NCBI RefSeq assembly: GCF_014202335.1
Contig: NZ_JACHGP010000001.1
Location: 171,804-235,803 of the forward strand
DNA length: 64,000 nt
Direction: 5' to 3'
Origin: Mycobacterium sp. AZCC_0083
Lineage (GTDB): Bacteria; Actinomycetota; Actinomycetes; Mycobacteriales; Mycobacteriaceae
Under the pieces are notes generated by a model, which did no database searches, was not told the origin of the DNA, and was given only the letters and a program-made list of their open reading frames with translations. The translations under genes and the position numbers were made by a program. Shown here in pieces: positions 21,501 through 30,914 of the stretch (its first letter is position 1; every line of letters begins with the position of its first letter).

Positions 21501-21740
21501 GTAGCCCCGCATGGTCTGGTACCGCGGCACGATGTCCTTGACGTAGCCGGTGAGTAGGTGGCCGTAATGCGGCAGCCCGTTGGCGAACGGCGGGCCGTCG
21601 TAGAACACGTACTCCGGTGCGCCATCGCGCCGATCGATGCTGGCGCGGAATGTGCCGTCGGCGTCCCAGTAGTCCAGCACCTCGGTCTCGAGCTGCGGGA
21701 AGTTGGGGGCCCCGCCGGCCGGCTTGGGGTAGGCAGTCAC
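18594..21740 (-). CDS. ileS: Isoleucyl-tRNA synthetase
   Basis: Class I synthetase of 1048 residues that charges tRNA-Ile. The HIGH-type motif is GLPHYGHLL near residue 54-62 and the KMSKS loop appears as [12 protein letters not shown]. The CP1 editing domain lies between, and the anticodon-binding domain follows. The protein is longer than the E. coli form and resembles the eukaryote-like IleRS known in mycobacteria, which is intrinsically tolerant to mupirocin. The start is GTG 21740 with AGGAGA ten bases upstream; that ribosome site is part of the T-box sequestrator. The 3' end converges on the GntR gene 36 bp away. Confidence 0.98.
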   Translation of the reverse strand: MTAYPKPAGGAPNFPQLETEVLDYWDADGTFRASIDRRDGAPEYVFYDGPPFANGLPHYGHLLTGYVKDIVPRYQTMRGYKVERRFGWDTHGLPAELEVQRQLGITEKAQIEELGIDKFNEACRASVLKYTQEWRAYVTRQARWVDFDNDYKTLDPSFMESVLWAFKQLWDKGLAYEGYRVLPYCWNDETPLSSHELRMDDDVYQSRQDPALTVGFLVVDGELAGARLLIWTTTPWTLPSNQAVAVNPTMTYVEVEAADGNRYVLAEARVAAYARELGEEPTVLRTFAGEQLLGIRYLPPFPYFMDSPNAFQVLPGPFVTNEDGTGIVHMSPAYGEDDKATADAADIAAVTPVDSKGRFDSTVPDYAGQHVFDANPQIIRDLKNGSGPVAANGAVLLRHETYEHSYPHCWRCRNPLIYRAVSSWFIKVTEFRDRMVELNQEITWYPEHVKDGQFGKWLQGARDWSISRNRYWGSPIPVWKSDDPAYPRVDVYGSLDELERDFGARPADLHRPYIDELTRPNPDDPTGKSTMRRIEDVFDVWFDSGSMPYAQVHYPFENQKWFDGVSGAGGEVGVDAHNPADFIVEYIGQTRGWFYLLHVLATALFDRPAFKTVVSHGIVLGSDGQKMSKSLRNYPDVTEVFDRDGSDAMRWFLMASPILRGGNLVVAEQGIREGVRQVLLPFWNAYTFLALYAPEKGTWRTDSTNVLDRYILAKLAVLRDDLTEAMDTCDISGACDQIRQFTEALTNWYVRRSRSRFWAEDPDAIDTLHTVLEVTGRLAAPLLPLISEVIWRGITGERSVHLTDWPELGLLPADPDLVAAMDQVRDVCSAASSLRKAKNLRVRLPLPKLTVAVEHPDKLRPFVDLIADELNVKAVELTDDIDAYGRFELTVNARVAGPRIGKDVQAAIKAVKAGEGVVNPDGTLTAGPTTLLPEEYSSKLVAADPAFTVALPGGAGLVVLDGTVTEELEAEGWAKDRIRELQELRKSTGLDVSDRISVVIDVPAERAGWAETHSGLIAREILATSFEFGELPEGSDIGDGVRASIAKA

Positions 21741-21995
21741 TGCGCGGTCGTCTCCTGTGCCAGAACGTCAGGCACGGGGACGACGCAGCGCGTATGCGCG
21801 AACGCCGCGGTACCACCCCGCTTGCGCACCAGATCTAGTCCCCGTCGCTTCGCTCGCCCCGGGAAGGCACGCCGCTCATTCGGGCGTTGACGGGCCCACC
21901 CGTTCGGCTCTACTGGGCTTCATCAGCCGTTCTTCCGAAGGCTCCCCGGTGATGGCCGGATCGGTGCCTATGGCCTCGATCCTAGAGGCTAGGGG
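21741..21995 (-). promoter_or_regulatory. Isoleucine T-box riboswitch (translational, short stem I) of ileS
   Basis: The minus-strand leader contains the T-box core GGGTGGTACCGCG (21806-21818 region), where TGGT (21812-21815) can pair with the ACCA end of uncharged tRNA-Ile. A short stem I, GCCTC/GAGGC at 21973-21989, presents an ATC specifier codon (21978-21980) in its loop. Downstream, GTCGTC (21779-21784) pairs with GACGAC (21747-21752) and GTGCC with GGCAC, burying the AGGAG ribosome site opposite CCC; the same CCCC can instead pair with the GGGG of the T-box. No U-run terminator is seen. This fits the actinobacterial translation-level T-box class. Confidence 0.92.
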
Positions 21996-22017
21996 TTTCG
22001 CGAAGCGAATTGTTTGG

Positions 22018-22641
22018 CTAGTGGGCCATCGCCAACTCGGTGCCGGCCAAGACGGGCGCGGCGGCCTCCGAGGTCAATTCGACGAGCGCGTACGGCAGCT
22101 GCTCGGAGAGCTCCTGGATGGTGTGGCGCTCGAAACTGGGAGCGTCGTACCACCAATCCAGCACCAGAACCTCGCCACGACGGTGTGCGTACAGCTCGAG
22201 CAGGTGCCCGAGTCCCGCGGGCTCGGGCTCGCAGGTCTCGTTGGCGAAGAGGATGTCGGACAGCGGTTGCGCATGCGGATCGTCCGGCACGCCGTGCACG
22301 GTCCGTCGCAGCGACGCCGCCGCCGTCATGTGATGGACGCCGGCCAGCATCTCGGTCGCGTCGACGCGCTGCGGACCAACGCACGACAACTGCACCGGAT
22401 ACATGGTGCGGCCATGACCCAGCAGGTCGACGGCGGCCACACCCTCGCCGATGGTTCGCTGGATCGCCCGGCCGAGCGCGGCGAGCAGGATGTCGTCGGC
22501 GCTCACCCCGAGGGCCAGGCTCGCACCGTCGAGTTCCTGTGTGAGGACTTCCGACATCTCCGCGGAAAGGACTGCGATGTCGCCGTCCTTTCGACTGCCA
22601 GCGACGTCGTAATCGGTGATCTGCAAGTTTGCGGACTTCAT
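22018..22641 (-). CDS. Orphan C-terminal half of an NRPS-type condensation domain
   Basis: A 207-residue protein starting MKSANLQITDYDVAG. Residues about 45-85 (LGVSADDILLAALGRAI, GEGVAAVDLLGHGR) match the C-terminal lobe of condensation/acyltransferase domains, and DILFANET lies where such domains carry a conserved strand. The N-terminal lobe with the HHxxxDG catalytic motif is absent and no start is visible further upstream to supply it. It could be a degraded remnant, a structural partner, or a standalone single-lobe protein. It lies directly upstream of the ileS leader in the same direction; there is no NRPS adjacent. Confidence 0.65.
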   Translation of the reverse strand: MKSANLQITDYDVAGSRKDGDIAVLSAEMSEVLTQELDGASLALGVSADDILLAALGRAIQRTIGEGVAAVDLLGHGRTMYPVQLSCVGPQRVDATEMLAGVHHMTAAASLRRTVHGVPDDPHAQPLSDILFANETCEPEPAGLGHLLELYAHRRGEVLVLDWWYDAPSFERHTIQELSEQLPYALVELTSEAAAPVLAGTELAMAH

Positions 22642-22765
22642 GTGACCGAGATTACAGCAAATTCCCAAAAGTGGGAGACCTCTACCAAAACTGTGACGAC
22701 CGTGTCAATTATCGGTCGACATTCCTCTTTTCGATAGCTACTGCCCAATCCCGGGAACCGGGTCT

Positions 22766-23143
22766 ATGGTGATAGCTGTGCCGCGCACTGATGAGAACGG
22801 CAGGCAACTCAAAGCCCTGCTCGATTACCTGCTCGACGGCGATGTCGACGCCAAGGCGATCTACGACGCTCTTGGCACGTCCAGTAGTACGTACTACCGG
22901 CGCATCAAGGAATCGGACTATCCGAACGCCGAGGAGCTGCGCCACATTGCGGACCGGTTCCACCTCAGCTATCCCGACCTGCAGGTTCGGTTTGGCCTGA
23001 TGAGCCGCGAAGAGGTCTGGACGTACCTCGAGACGGCGCCGCTGAGCGTCGCCACCGCGACCGACACCCAAACCGACACCCAGACGGTTCGGCGGCCCAA
23101 GTTGTCGCAACTGGCGCCGCGACCCGACGCACCCCCGCTTTAG
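22766..23143 (+). CDS. Small helix-turn-helix regulator
   Basis: A 125-residue protein with an N-terminal helical region that reads like an XRE/Cro-like HTH (AKAIYDALGTSSSTYYRRIKE, then NAEELRHIADRFHLSYPDLQ). The C-terminal 40 residues are Thr/Pro-rich and probably unstructured (TDTQTDTQT repeat). The start may be ATG 22766 or GTG 22781. It is followed after 43 bp by a membrane-protein gene in the same direction, a combination that recurs in actinobacterial and phage contexts as regulator plus membrane protein. Target genes unknown. Confidence 0.7.
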   Translation: MVIAVPRTDENGRQLKALLDYLLDGDVDAKAIYDALGTSSSTYYRRIKESDYPNAEELRHIADRFHLSYPDLQVRFGLMSREEVWTYLETAPLSVATATDTQTDTQTVRRPKLSQLAPRPDAPPL

Positions 23144-23186
23144 CAGTACTATTTGCTGACGGCATTCCAGCTCGAAGGCGACCCCG

Positions 23187-23921
23187 ATGGCACTAACAGT
23201 CCTGATCACGATCACCATGGCATGCATTGCATGGAGTTTGTGGATTCGGCGTGTCACGTGGTCGTGCCGCTGGGAGGTTGCCGCCACCCTCAACATCGCA
23301 CTGCAGGGCGTGACGGTGCTACTCATGTCACCGCTGGCCTCCGAGACCCTGGGGCACTGGCTGCACGCCCTGACCGGCAAGTGGAATCTCGAGGACTACA
23401 TCGGCCACGACCTGTACATCGTGGCCGCGTCGGCAGTGGTCTACAACACCATGGGCCGGTTGCAGGACGACCACGTCATGCGGAAGACGTTCAAGCAGTA
23501 CGTCGAGCTTCCGGCCACGCTGTGCATCCCGATCCTGTTCGCGACCTTCACGTTGGGCAACGGCGCGCGAATCTACCGGACGGACTTCTTCGAGGTGCCC
23601 ACCGACTTCTGGCTCAACATGTATTGGCTGCTGCTCTGCGGCACCCTGATCTACCTGCTGGGTTACGGAGCGCGTGCGCTGTTGGTGCTGCGAAGGGATC
23701 CGCGGTCGCGGCGCGTCGCCAACATCTATCTCATCGCCTCGGTCAGCGGTGTCGCCGCGTGCACGGTCCGCCTCGTCACGGCGTTCGTGCCGGGGTGGCA
23801 GGCGATCGAGGGTGGCACCTTCGTGTGGATCTTCGCCTGCGGGTGCGGAGCCGGCTTCGCGCTGGCGTCGGCGCACTCGTGGCGAATCAAGACGAAGTGG
23901 TTCAGCAAGGCCAGCCGCTGA
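23187..23921 (+). CDS. Multi-pass membrane protein of unknown function
   Basis: A 244-residue protein with about six hydrophobic segments: MALTVLITITMACIAWSLWI at the start, ATLNIALQGVTVLLMSPLAS, LYIVAASAVVYN, LPATLCIPILFATF, MYWLLLCGTLIYLLGYGA and GTFVWIFACGCGAGFALASA near the end. No catalytic or transport signature was recognised. It resembles in size and layout the small actinobacterial membrane proteins found next to XRE regulators. Its last 20 bp overlap the end of the converging MerR gene. Confidence 0.72.
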   Translation: MALTVLITITMACIAWSLWIRRVTWSCRWEVAATLNIALQGVTVLLMSPLASETLGHWLHALTGKWNLEDYIGHDLYIVAASAVVYNTMGRLQDDHVMRKTFKQYVELPATLCIPILFATFTLGNGARIYRTDFFEVPTDFWLNMYWLLLCGTLIYLLGYGARALLVLRRDPRSRRVANIYLIASVSGVAACTVRLVTAFVPGWQAIEGGTFVWIFACGCGAGFALASAHSWRIKTKWFSKASR

Positions 23922-24306
23922 CCACCTGAGTGCCGCAGTCACAGGCGTCGACCGAGGTACACGGGCAGTTCATCGCCCAGTCGATGATCTCCCTGGCCCG
24001 CCGCAAGGTGGCCATCTGCGTGTCGATGTCGTCCAGCTTGGCCTTCGCCAGCGACCAACTCACCGGACGTCCTGGATCGGCGTCGGTCAGCAGCACCCGG
24101 ATCTCGTCGAGGCTGAAGCCTGCCGTCTTGCAGCAACCGATCACCTCGAGCCTGGTCATCACCGATTGGTCGTAACGTCGGCGCCCTGCGACCCTGGTCG
24201 GTGGGCGCAGCAGACCCGAATCCTCGTAGTACCGCAACGTCGTGGCCGCCACGCCCGAACGCCGCGCCACTTCGCCAATCGACAACTTCGTGTCCACGCC
24301 ATCCAT
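23902..24306 (-). CDS. MerR family regulator with a C-terminal cysteine cluster
   Basis: A 134-residue MerR protein. HTH and wing: LSIGEVARRSGVAATTLRYYE, GLLRPPTRVAGRRRYDQSV. A dimerisation helix spans residues 85-112, followed by CPCTSVDACDCG (Cys114, 116, 122, 124) and a terminal Cys134; Cys58-Cys59 lie before the helix. Such Cys arrangements at the end of the coiled coil bind metal ions or an Fe-S cluster in MerR, CueR and SoxR, but the spacing here is not the SoxR one. It lies downstream of an acyl-CoA dehydrogenase gene in the same direction. Ligand unassigned. Confidence 0.85.
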   Translation of the reverse strand: MDGVDTKLSIGEVARRSGVAATTLRYYEDSGLLRPPTRVAGRRRYDQSVMTRLEVIGCCKTAGFSLDEIRVLLTDADPGRPVSWSLAKAKLDDIDTQMATLRRAREIIDWAMNCPCTSVDACDCGTQVVSGWPC

Positions 24307-24378
24307 CCTGGCGTGAGAAGCTGCGCCGTGCGACCACCAGGAAGATCTGGCCCGACAGCGTCATCGTCGCGGTGAAGC

Positions 24379-25410
24379 TCACCAGCGCCGATGCGAAAAC
24401 CGCTGTACCAGAGACTGTTTCAGCTCCGGACGACTCGCCGCGACGAGGGTGAACGTCGCGTACCTGGCGAGCAGCTGAGCAGGCGATGCGCTCAGCAGTG
24501 CCGACCCGCCGTCGCTGACGACCAGGGTGGCCGCGGCCCGCACGGCAAGCTCGGCGCCGTCCGCTCTTGCTTCGAGCAGTCGGGCCGAATCCCCGAGTCC
24601 GGCGTCCAGCCTCCCGCGGATCGCGTCGGCGTCGGCACGCAATGCCTTCGCCTCGTCGGTCCGGTCCCCCGCCTCGACCAGCGCGGCGCAGCGCAGCACC
24701 AGCCCGATCGGCAGCGTGCCGTTGAGTCTCGACCCGAAGTTCTGGGCGGCCATGAACTGGGCGCGGGTGACCCGGCTGACGATGCGCTCATCGGGGATCA
24801 CCGGGCCGTCGACGTCGAGGGAGACGGTCTCGGTGGCGTCGGCGACGAACAGCGACTGGTGGGACACGCCGGTGATTCCCGCCGCGGGCTCGGCGGTGAT
24901 GATGCCCGCCACGATGTCGCCAGAGTCGACGTCGCCCGCCGAGACCTGCAGGACGTCGACGACACCCCAGCCGCTGACGAACGGGGCGTGACCGGACAAC
25001 CGCCAGCCGCCGTCCACCCGTTCTGCGCGCATCCTGGGCGGTACGGGCACGGCACCGGCGAATGCCACGCCACCCCTGGTCCGGCCTGCGATCAGCTCCG
25101 GTAGCAGTTCATCGCGCAGGGCCGTGTTCGGCGACGCGGACAGCGCCGCCAGCACCCCGTGATGCTGCACCCAGGTGAACGCCGTGGCCAGGCATCCACC
25201 CGCCATGATCTCGAGGATCTCCAGGAGGTCCGCGAATTCTAGTCCGGGACCGCCGAGTTCGAGCGGTGCCGCGATCCCGTAAAGGCCGGCGTCGGCCAGT
25301 GCGCGCCAGTGACCGTCCGGGATCTCGCCGCTGGAATCGACGTCGAGTGCGGCGGGAAACAGGACCTCGTCGGCGATCTCGCGCGCCAGGTCCACCAGAT
25401 GCGTGGTCAC
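24379..25410 (-). CDS. Acyl-CoA dehydrogenase family protein
   Basis: A 343-residue flavoprotein-type dehydrogenase, slightly short for the family (about 380). N-terminal helical domain: WRALADAGLYGIAAPLELGG, followed by a beta domain with GGVAFAGAVPVPP and GGWRLSGHAPFVSGWG, where FAD and substrate usually sit. The C-terminal helical domain is alanine-rich, and I could not point to a catalytic glutamate, so activity is uncertain. Start is GTG 25410. It is divergent from the FadD gene across 344 bp and could feed or trim acyl chains, but also occurs alone in mycobacteria. Confidence 0.83.
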   Translation of the reverse strand: MTTHLVDLAREIADEVLFPAALDVDSSGEIPDGHWRALADAGLYGIAAPLELGGPGLEFADLLEILEIMAGGCLATAFTWVQHHGVLAALSASPNTALRDELLPELIAGRTRGGVAFAGAVPVPPRMRAERVDGGWRLSGHAPFVSGWGVVDVLQVSAGDVDSGDIVAGIITAEPAAGITGVSHQSLFVADATETVSLDVDGPVIPDERIVSRVTRAQFMAAQNFGSRLNGTLPIGLVLRCAALVEAGDRTDEAKALRADADAIRGRLDAGLGDSARLLEARADGAELAVRAAATLVVSDGGSALLSASPAQLLARYATFTLVAASRPELKQSLVQRFSHRRW

Positions 25411-25754
25411 GCTCGGAGACGATATCGGTCCGCCTCGCCGGTGTGGCCTGGATCACCGTGTGGGCGAACGAACGCATCGCCCACCTGTACCTGAATGAGC
25501 TAATTGACGCTCCGGCAACGAACGATGAATAGAGCCCAGCAGTTCGTAGTGCACATATATATGATTTGGCGAATCATGGTGAACCTCAGTTGATTTGCTG
25601 TTCCACTACCACGGGCGTCGTTGCGACGACGATACCCGGCTCGGCCCACGCCCGGCGCCCTGCACCGTTTGGCCATGGAGCCGCCTCCCGTGCTCTGATT
25701 CCCTAAGCTCTAGCTACTGTTTCCCGCACTCCTGCTGTTGAGAGGGGCCAGCCG
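25411..25754. other. Divergent intergenic region between acyl-CoA dehydrogenase and FadD
   Basis: No gene seen. It contains a short AT-rich stretch (CATATATATG, 25554-25563) merging into an inverted repeat ATGATT/AATCAT with a five-base spacer at 25561-25577, a candidate operator or promoter element. A purine-rich GAGAGGGG sits at 25740-25747 as ribosome site for the FadD gene. Confidence 0.5.
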
Positions 25755-27527
25755 ATGTCCGGCTCGTCGATTCCCGAGATTCTCCGCGAGCGAGCAAGCT
25801 TGCAGCCGAATGACACGGCGTTCACGTTCGTCGACTACGAGTCGGATTGGGACGGCGTATCGACCACCCTGACGTGGGCCCAGCTCTACCGCCGCACGAC
25901 CAACCTCGCGCGCGAGCTCAGCGGGATCGCCAAGACCGGTGATCGCGCCGTCATCGTCGCCCCGCAGGGCCTCGAGTATCTGGTCGCGTTCCTCGGATCG
26001 CTTGAGGCGGGCCTCATCGCCGTGCCGCTGTCGATCCCGATGGTCGGAGCCAGCGATGAGCGCGTCACCGCGGTATTGCGTGATGCCGCACCGACCGTCG
26101 TGTTCACCACCTCGTCGATCGCCGACACCGTGGCCCCCTACGTGCAGCCGTCCGACGGCCGCCACGCGGCGACCCTGCTCGAGGTCGACCGGCTGGACCT
26201 GGACACCAGGAATCGGGCCATCCGTCGCGAGGAGCCCCGACCGGAAACCGCCTACCTGCAGTACACCTCGGGATCGACAAGGACACCTGCGGGCGTCATG
26301 GTGACCAACCGGAACCTGGCGGCGAACTTCGAACAGATCATGCGGGACTTCTTCCCCGAGTACGGCAAAGTCTCCCCTCCAGGTACCACTGCCGTTTCCT
26401 GGCTGCCCTTCTACCACGACATGGGCCTGATCCTCGGCGTGTGCGCCCCCATCCTCGGCGGATGGCAAACGGTGGTAACCACACCGTTGTCCTTCCTCGC
26501 CCGTCCGGCCCGGTGGATGCAGTTGGTTGCCGGCGCCAACAACGCGTTGACGGCAGGGCCGAACTTCGCCTTCGAGTTGGCCGCCGGCCGCACCTCGGAC
26601 GAAGACATGGCCGGACTCGACCTGAGTCGCGTGGTCGGATGGATCAGCGGCGCCGAACGGGTCCATGACGCCACGCTCAAGCGATTCATTCAGCGGTTCA
26701 GCAAGTTCGGCCTCTCCGACAAGGTGATCAAGCCGTGCTTCGGCCTCGCCGAGGCGACGCTGTACGTTGCTACACGCACGCCGGACGTCCCGAAGGCCGT
26801 CAGCTTCGACCTCGACGAACTGTCCGCGGGTAACGCCATACCGACCGAAAGTACCGACGGCACACCGTTGGTCAGCTACGGCGTCCCACTACGGTCCGAG
26901 GTGCGGATCGTCGATCCCGAGGCTCGCAGCGAGTGCCCCGCAGGCAAGGTCGGCGAGATCTGGTTGTACGGCGACAACATCTGCCTTGGCTACTGGGACA
27001 AGCCCGAGCAGACCGAGGAGACCTTCAACGGAGTGATCGAGGCACCGTCCGCGGACACCCCGGCGGGACCGTGGCTGCGCACGGGTGACCTCGGTTTCAT
27101 CTTCGAGGACGAGCTCTACGTGGTCGGACGCATCAAGGACCTGCTGATCGTTCGGGGGCGCAACCACTATCCCGACGACATCGAGGCGACCATCACCGAG
27201 ATCACCGGCGGCCGTGTTGCCGCGATCTCGGTCCAGGACGACCGCACCGAGCAACTGGTCGCGATCATCGAGGTCAAGAAGCGCGGCGACACCGACGCAG
27301 AGATCCTTGAGACGCTTCAGTCCGTCAAACGCGATGTGACGTCAGCGATCTCGACGACGCACGGACTGACCGCGGCAGATCTGGTGCTGGTGTCTCGCGG
27401 CTCGATCCCGATCACCACTAGCGGCAAGATCCGCCGCTCGGCGTGTGCCGAGCAGTACCGCAAGGCTCAGTTCGCGCGGCTCGACGAGGAGCTGGCTTCG
27501 GCGGGCACTGGCAGCCAGTCGTCCTGA
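25755..27527 (+). CDS. Fatty acyl-AMP ligase (FAAL-type FadD)
   Basis: Activates a fatty acid as acyl-adenylate and passes it to a PKS. The AMP-binding P-loop is [11 protein letters not shown] (residues 170-180), the A5-type GLAEATLY lies midway, and [10 protein letters not shown] plus [20 protein letters not shown] are typical of the FAAL branch, in which a hinge insertion blocks CoA release. Length 590 fits FadD23/24/25-like proteins. Neighbours are an MmpL, a glycosyltransferase, a PapA and a Mas-like PKS, so it probably loads the starter fatty acid on that PKS. The 3' end overlaps the converging mmpL end by 61 bp. Confidence 0.93.
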   Translation: MSGSSIPEILRERASLQPNDTAFTFVDYESDWDGVSTTLTWAQLYRRTTNLARELSGIAKTGDRAVIVAPQGLEYLVAFLGSLEAGLIAVPLSIPMVGASDERVTAVLRDAAPTVVFTTSSIADTVAPYVQPSDGRHAATLLEVDRLDLDTRNRAIRREEPRPETAYLQYTSGSTRTPAGVMVTNRNLAANFEQIMRDFFPEYGKVSPPGTTAVSWLPFYHDMGLILGVCAPILGGWQTVVTTPLSFLARPARWMQLVAGANNALTAGPNFAFELAAGRTSDEDMAGLDLSRVVGWISGAERVHDATLKRFIQRFSKFGLSDKVIKPCFGLAEATLYVATRTPDVPKAVSFDLDELSAGNAIPTESTDGTPLVSYGVPLRSEVRIVDPEARSECPAGKVGEIWLYGDNICLGYWDKPEQTEETFNGVIEAPSADTPAGPWLRTGDLGFIFEDELYVVGRIKDLLIVRGRNHYPDDIEATITEITGGRVAAISVQDDRTEQLVAIIEVKKRGDTDAEILETLQSVKRDVTSAISTTHGLTAADLVLVSRGSIPITTSGKIRRSACAEQYRKAQFARLDEELASAGTGSQSS

Positions 27528-30500
27528 CAGTTCTCCGCAACCAGCGGATAGTGCCGTAGCGTCCGCACGGGCTCCACGATCGTGCAGGCATCGGCATCGC
27601 AGATCTCGCCGAGCGGATCGATCGCCGTGTCCTTCTCGTCGATGTCGACGGCGTCGTTCTGTTCGATGACGGCCGTGTCCGCCTCGTCTTCGTCGACCTC
27701 CACCTCGGCGGCGGCCGCGTCCACCTCGGGGGCGTCGACCTCGTGCTTCTCCTCGACGACGACACCGTTCAACTCGGCAGCGTCCGTCTCTTCTGCGTCC
27801 GTCTGTTGAACGACCGACTCGGCGGCGGCCAACTCGGTGACTCGACCCTCGTCGTGCACCGACTGCCAGCGCACCCGCCGATGCTTCGCCGCCTTCCTGC
27901 CCGCCGGCCACCAATTCGCATTGCCCACAATGACTGCCATCGCAGGCACGGTGATGGTGCGCACCACGAACGTATCGAGCAATAGTCCGACGCCGATGAT
28001 GAAGCCGGTCTGCACGATGTTGCTGATGCTGCTGGCCATCAGGCCCAACATGGACGCCGCGAAGATGAGGCCCGCCGAGGTGATGACGCCACCGGTCGAT
28101 CCGACGGTGCGGATGACGCCAGACCGGATGCCGCGACCCACCGCCTCCTCGCGGATCCGCGAGATCAGCAGCAGGTTGTAGTCGGCACCCACCGCGACGA
28201 GAACCAAAAACGCCATACCAGGCACGTTCCACGAAAGCTGTTGCCCCAGAACGAATTGAAAGAACAACACCCCGATCCCCACCGCGGAGACGTACGAAAG
28301 GATCACCGAGGCAACCAGGTAGATGGGTGCCACCAGCGAGCGCAGCAGCAACACCAAGATGAGGAACACGACGATGAGCGTGACGATCATGATCCACTGG
28401 ACGTCGCCGTTGTAGTAGTCGCGAATGTCCCTCTGCGCCACCGAGAATCCCACCATCGAAACCTTGGCGTTGGCCAGGGTGGTGTTGGGCAATGCGGTCT
28501 CGGCGGTCTTGATGATCTCCTGCACCTGATCCATCGCCGCCGTGCTGAACGGATCGAGCGCGGTCTGCACGAGGTAGCGCGCGGTGTGGCCGTCCGCGGA
28601 GATGAAAAGTGTCGCGGCCTTCTGGAACTCGGCCTGGGTGAGGATCTCGGGCGGAATGTAGAAACCCGACATCGGCGGATCCGCGCCATCGCGCTTCATC
28701 GCCAGAAGGAATGCCGACGCCTGGTCCATGCCCGAGCCGATGTCCCGCGTCCTGTCGACGAGCGTCTGGACGCCGTCGGCGAGCTGGCGACTGGCATCCG
28801 CGAGCTGGGTGACCCCGTCCTGCGCGCTGGTGAGCTGCTGCTGGATGCCTGCCGGATCGGCAACGCCGAGCTGGCGCGCCGCCGCGGTCGCGTCATCGAC
28901 GGCCTTGCCAAGCCCGGGAACCACTTCGTCGAGCGTCTGAGCCCCGGTCGAGGTCTCGAGTTTCTGACCGAGATCGGACAGTTTGGTCAGCGTTCCGTCC
29001 TCGTAGGCGGTGACGACCATGTTCAAGTCGTTGCGCGATGCCATGCAGCGCTGGTCGAGATTGCACAGCGGATTGTTGTTGAGCACGTTGACGAGCGGAT
29101 CCGCCCACGCATAGATTCCGGCGATCTTGGAGATGTTGTCGTTGAGCGTTCTACCGAGTCCCCGCATGTTGGCGACCAGGCCGGAGGAGTTGTCGACGTC
29201 GTCGAGCGACTTGCTCCCACCCATCTTGGTCTGCATGTCCGCAAGTGAGCTCACCAGGCTCCGGACCGGGAGGATGGCACCGACGACCTTGCTCTTGACG
29301 TCACCGAGCACGTCGGCCATTTGGTGGGCTCCCCCGCTCAACCGGTTCAGATCCGAGTCCCCGGCCTGGATCTGCGTCGACCCGTCGAGCAGTTTGTCAC
29401 CGACCTCGCCAACCTGGAAGCTGGTCTTGGCCTGCTCGAGCACGTCGCCGGTCGGTCGGGTGATGCCCCGCACCAGATCGATGCCGGGAAGTGCGCTGAC
29501 CCGGTGTGCCAGCTGCTCGAGATCGGCCAATGCCCGTGGCGAGCGCAGGTCGACGTTGGGAGACTTGACCATCAAGAACTGCTGCAGAGTGCCTGCCACC
29601 GGGAAGTGCGCATCCATGGCGGTGTAACCGCGGTTGCTCGGCGAATCGGCCGGTAACGTCTTGCGGTCGTCGTAGTTGTACTTGGCCAGTGTCACGGTTG
29701 CTGCCAGCGCAATGAGGATCACCAGGCTCGCCACGAGGTGAACCCTTGGCCTGCGCGCGATGTGCACGCCGGAGCGTCGCCAGAACCGGCCCGTCATGTC
29801 CTTGCGCGGCTTGATCCAGCCCCTGCGCCCGGCCAGCACGATCAGGGCGGGCAGCATCGTAATCGCCGCGAAGTAGCCGGTCGCGATGGTGAAGCTCAGG
29901 GAAAGGCCGATGGTCTGGAAGATGCCAAGCGTCGTGAAGGCCAGCCCGGCGAAGGCAATGGCCACCGTTCCCGCCGATGCCGTGATCACTCCGCCGATCG
30001 AGGCGAGTGCCTCGACGAGCGCGTCGTCCGTCGTCCGTCCGTTCCGCACCAATTCGTGGTAGCGGCTGAACAGGAACACGGCGTAATCGGTTCCCGCGCC
30101 CATCAACAACCCCGTCATCAAGACGAGGGTCTGAGGCCCGACGGGCAGGCCTGCATAGAGGCCGAGTCCTGCCACCACCTGTTGTGCCACGACGAGGGAG
30201 AGCCCGATCGTGGCCAGCGGCAGCAGCATCGCGATCACGTTGCGGTACACCACCATGAGGATCGTCAACACCATCAACACCGTGGCGATCTCGATGAAGT
30301 GCTGGTCTTCCGCCCCAGTCGAGGTGAGATCGTCCATCGTCGCCGCCGGGCCGACCACGTTGGCGGTCAGGGTCGTGTTCGCCGTCGTGTCCTTGACGAT
30401 CTGGACGACTTTTCGATACGCCACCTGCCCGTCGCCGGTGCCCATCACACCGACCATGTTCACCGGCAGCTGCCAGGCCTTGTTGTCAGTGCTCTGGAGG

Positions 30501-30913
30501 GCTTGCTTCAGCTCGGGAATCGCGATGAAGTCCTGCGTACCAACCACACTCGACTTGTCCGCGTGGAGTTTGTCCACGAGCGTCTTGTAGGTGGCGTCAT
30601 CGGCGGCGGTCAGCCCAGCCGGGTCGCTGAGGATGACGACCGCGACGTTGTCCGAACTGGGCTCCTTGAAGGCCTGCTTCATCTCGGTGCTCGAGACGAG
30701 CACGGGAGAGTCGCTCGGCAGGAAGGCAGGCGGCTTCAGCACCGCCACGACCGGTAGCGGCGGGATCGCCAGGAAGAGGGCAATCGCCAGTGCGACCCAC
30801 GCCGCGATGACCATCAGCGGGTGACGGACGATGAAGCGCCCGAGTACCGGAAAACTCGCTCCCTTGAACGGTTTCCGGAGTTTTTCGCCGCCAGGCATCC
30901 TCATGGCGATCAC
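27467..30913 (-). CDS. MmpL family RND lipid transporter
   Basis: A 1148-residue inner-membrane transporter for export of complex lipids. TM1 ([18 protein letters not shown]) is followed by a large periplasmic loop; two repeats of TM bundles are seen ([20 protein letters not shown] in the first, [20 protein letters not shown] in the second), with a long helical second loop that has paired cysteines. From about residue 1014 the C-terminal tail is strongly acidic ([11 protein letters not shown]) and about 135 residues long. GTG 30913 lies one base after the glycosyltransferase stop; ATG 30904 is possible. In a locus of this type the cargo is most likely an acylated glycolipid made by the neighbouring PKS. 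Confidence 0.94.
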   Translation of the reverse strand: MIAMRMPGGEKLRKPFKGASFPVLGRFIVRHPLMVIAAWVALAIALFLAIPPLPVVAVLKPPAFLPSDSPVLVSSTEMKQAFKEPSSDNVAVVILSDPAGLTAADDATYKTLVDKLHADKSSVVGTQDFIAIPELKQALQSTDNKAWQLPVNMVGVMGTGDGQVAYRKVVQIVKDTTANTTLTANVVGPAATMDDLTSTGAEDQHFIEIATVLMVLTILMVVYRNVIAMLLPLATIGLSLVVAQQVVAGLGLYAGLPVGPQTLVLMTGLLMGAGTDYAVFLFSRYHELVRNGRTTDDALVEALASIGGVITASAGTVAIAFAGLAFTTLGIFQTIGLSLSFTIATGYFAAITMLPALIVLAGRRGWIKPRKDMTGRFWRRSGVHIARRPRVHLVASLVILIALAATVTLAKYNYDDRKTLPADSPSNRGYTAMDAHFPVAGTLQQFLMVKSPNVDLRSPRALADLEQLAHRVSALPGIDLVRGITRPTGDVLEQAKTSFQVGEVGDKLLDGSTQIQAGDSDLNRLSGGAHQMADVLGDVKSKVVGAILPVRSLVSSLADMQTKMGGSKSLDDVDNSSGLVANMRGLGRTLNDNISKIAGIYAWADPLVNVLNNNPLCNLDQRCMASRNDLNMVVTAYEDGTLTKLSDLGQKLETSTGAQTLDEVVPGLGKAVDDATAAARQLGVADPAGIQQQLTSAQDGVTQLADASRQLADGVQTLVDRTRDIGSGMDQASAFLLAMKRDGADPPMSGFYIPPEILTQAEFQKAATLFISADGHTARYLVQTALDPFSTAAMDQVQEIIKTAETALPNTTLANAKVSMVGFSVAQRDIRDYYNGDVQWIMIVTLIVVFLILVLLLRSLVAPIYLVASVILSYVSAVGIGVLFFQFVLGQQLSWNVPGMAFLVLVAVGADYNLLLISRIREEAVGRGIRSGVIRTVGSTGGVITSAGLIFAASMLGLMASSISNIVQTGFIIGVGLLLDTFVVRTITVPAMAVIVGNANWWPAGRKAAKHRRVRWQSVHDEGRVTELAAAESVVQQTDAEETDAAELNGVVVEEKHEVDAPEVDAAAAEVEVDEDEADTAVIEQNDAVDIDEKDTAIDPLGEICDADACTIVEPVRTLRHYPLVAENCQDDWLPVPAEASSSSSRAN

Positions 30914-30914
30914 G

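Noticed and set aside
20010..21557. Open frame of 515 codons antisense to ileS
   Set aside because: Shadow frame; ileS is complete with HIGH and KMSKS motifs.
24307..24378. A short hydrophobic peptide frame between the MerR and acyl-CoA dehydrogenase genes
   Set aside because: Too short, overlaps the MerR gene and has no ribosome site.
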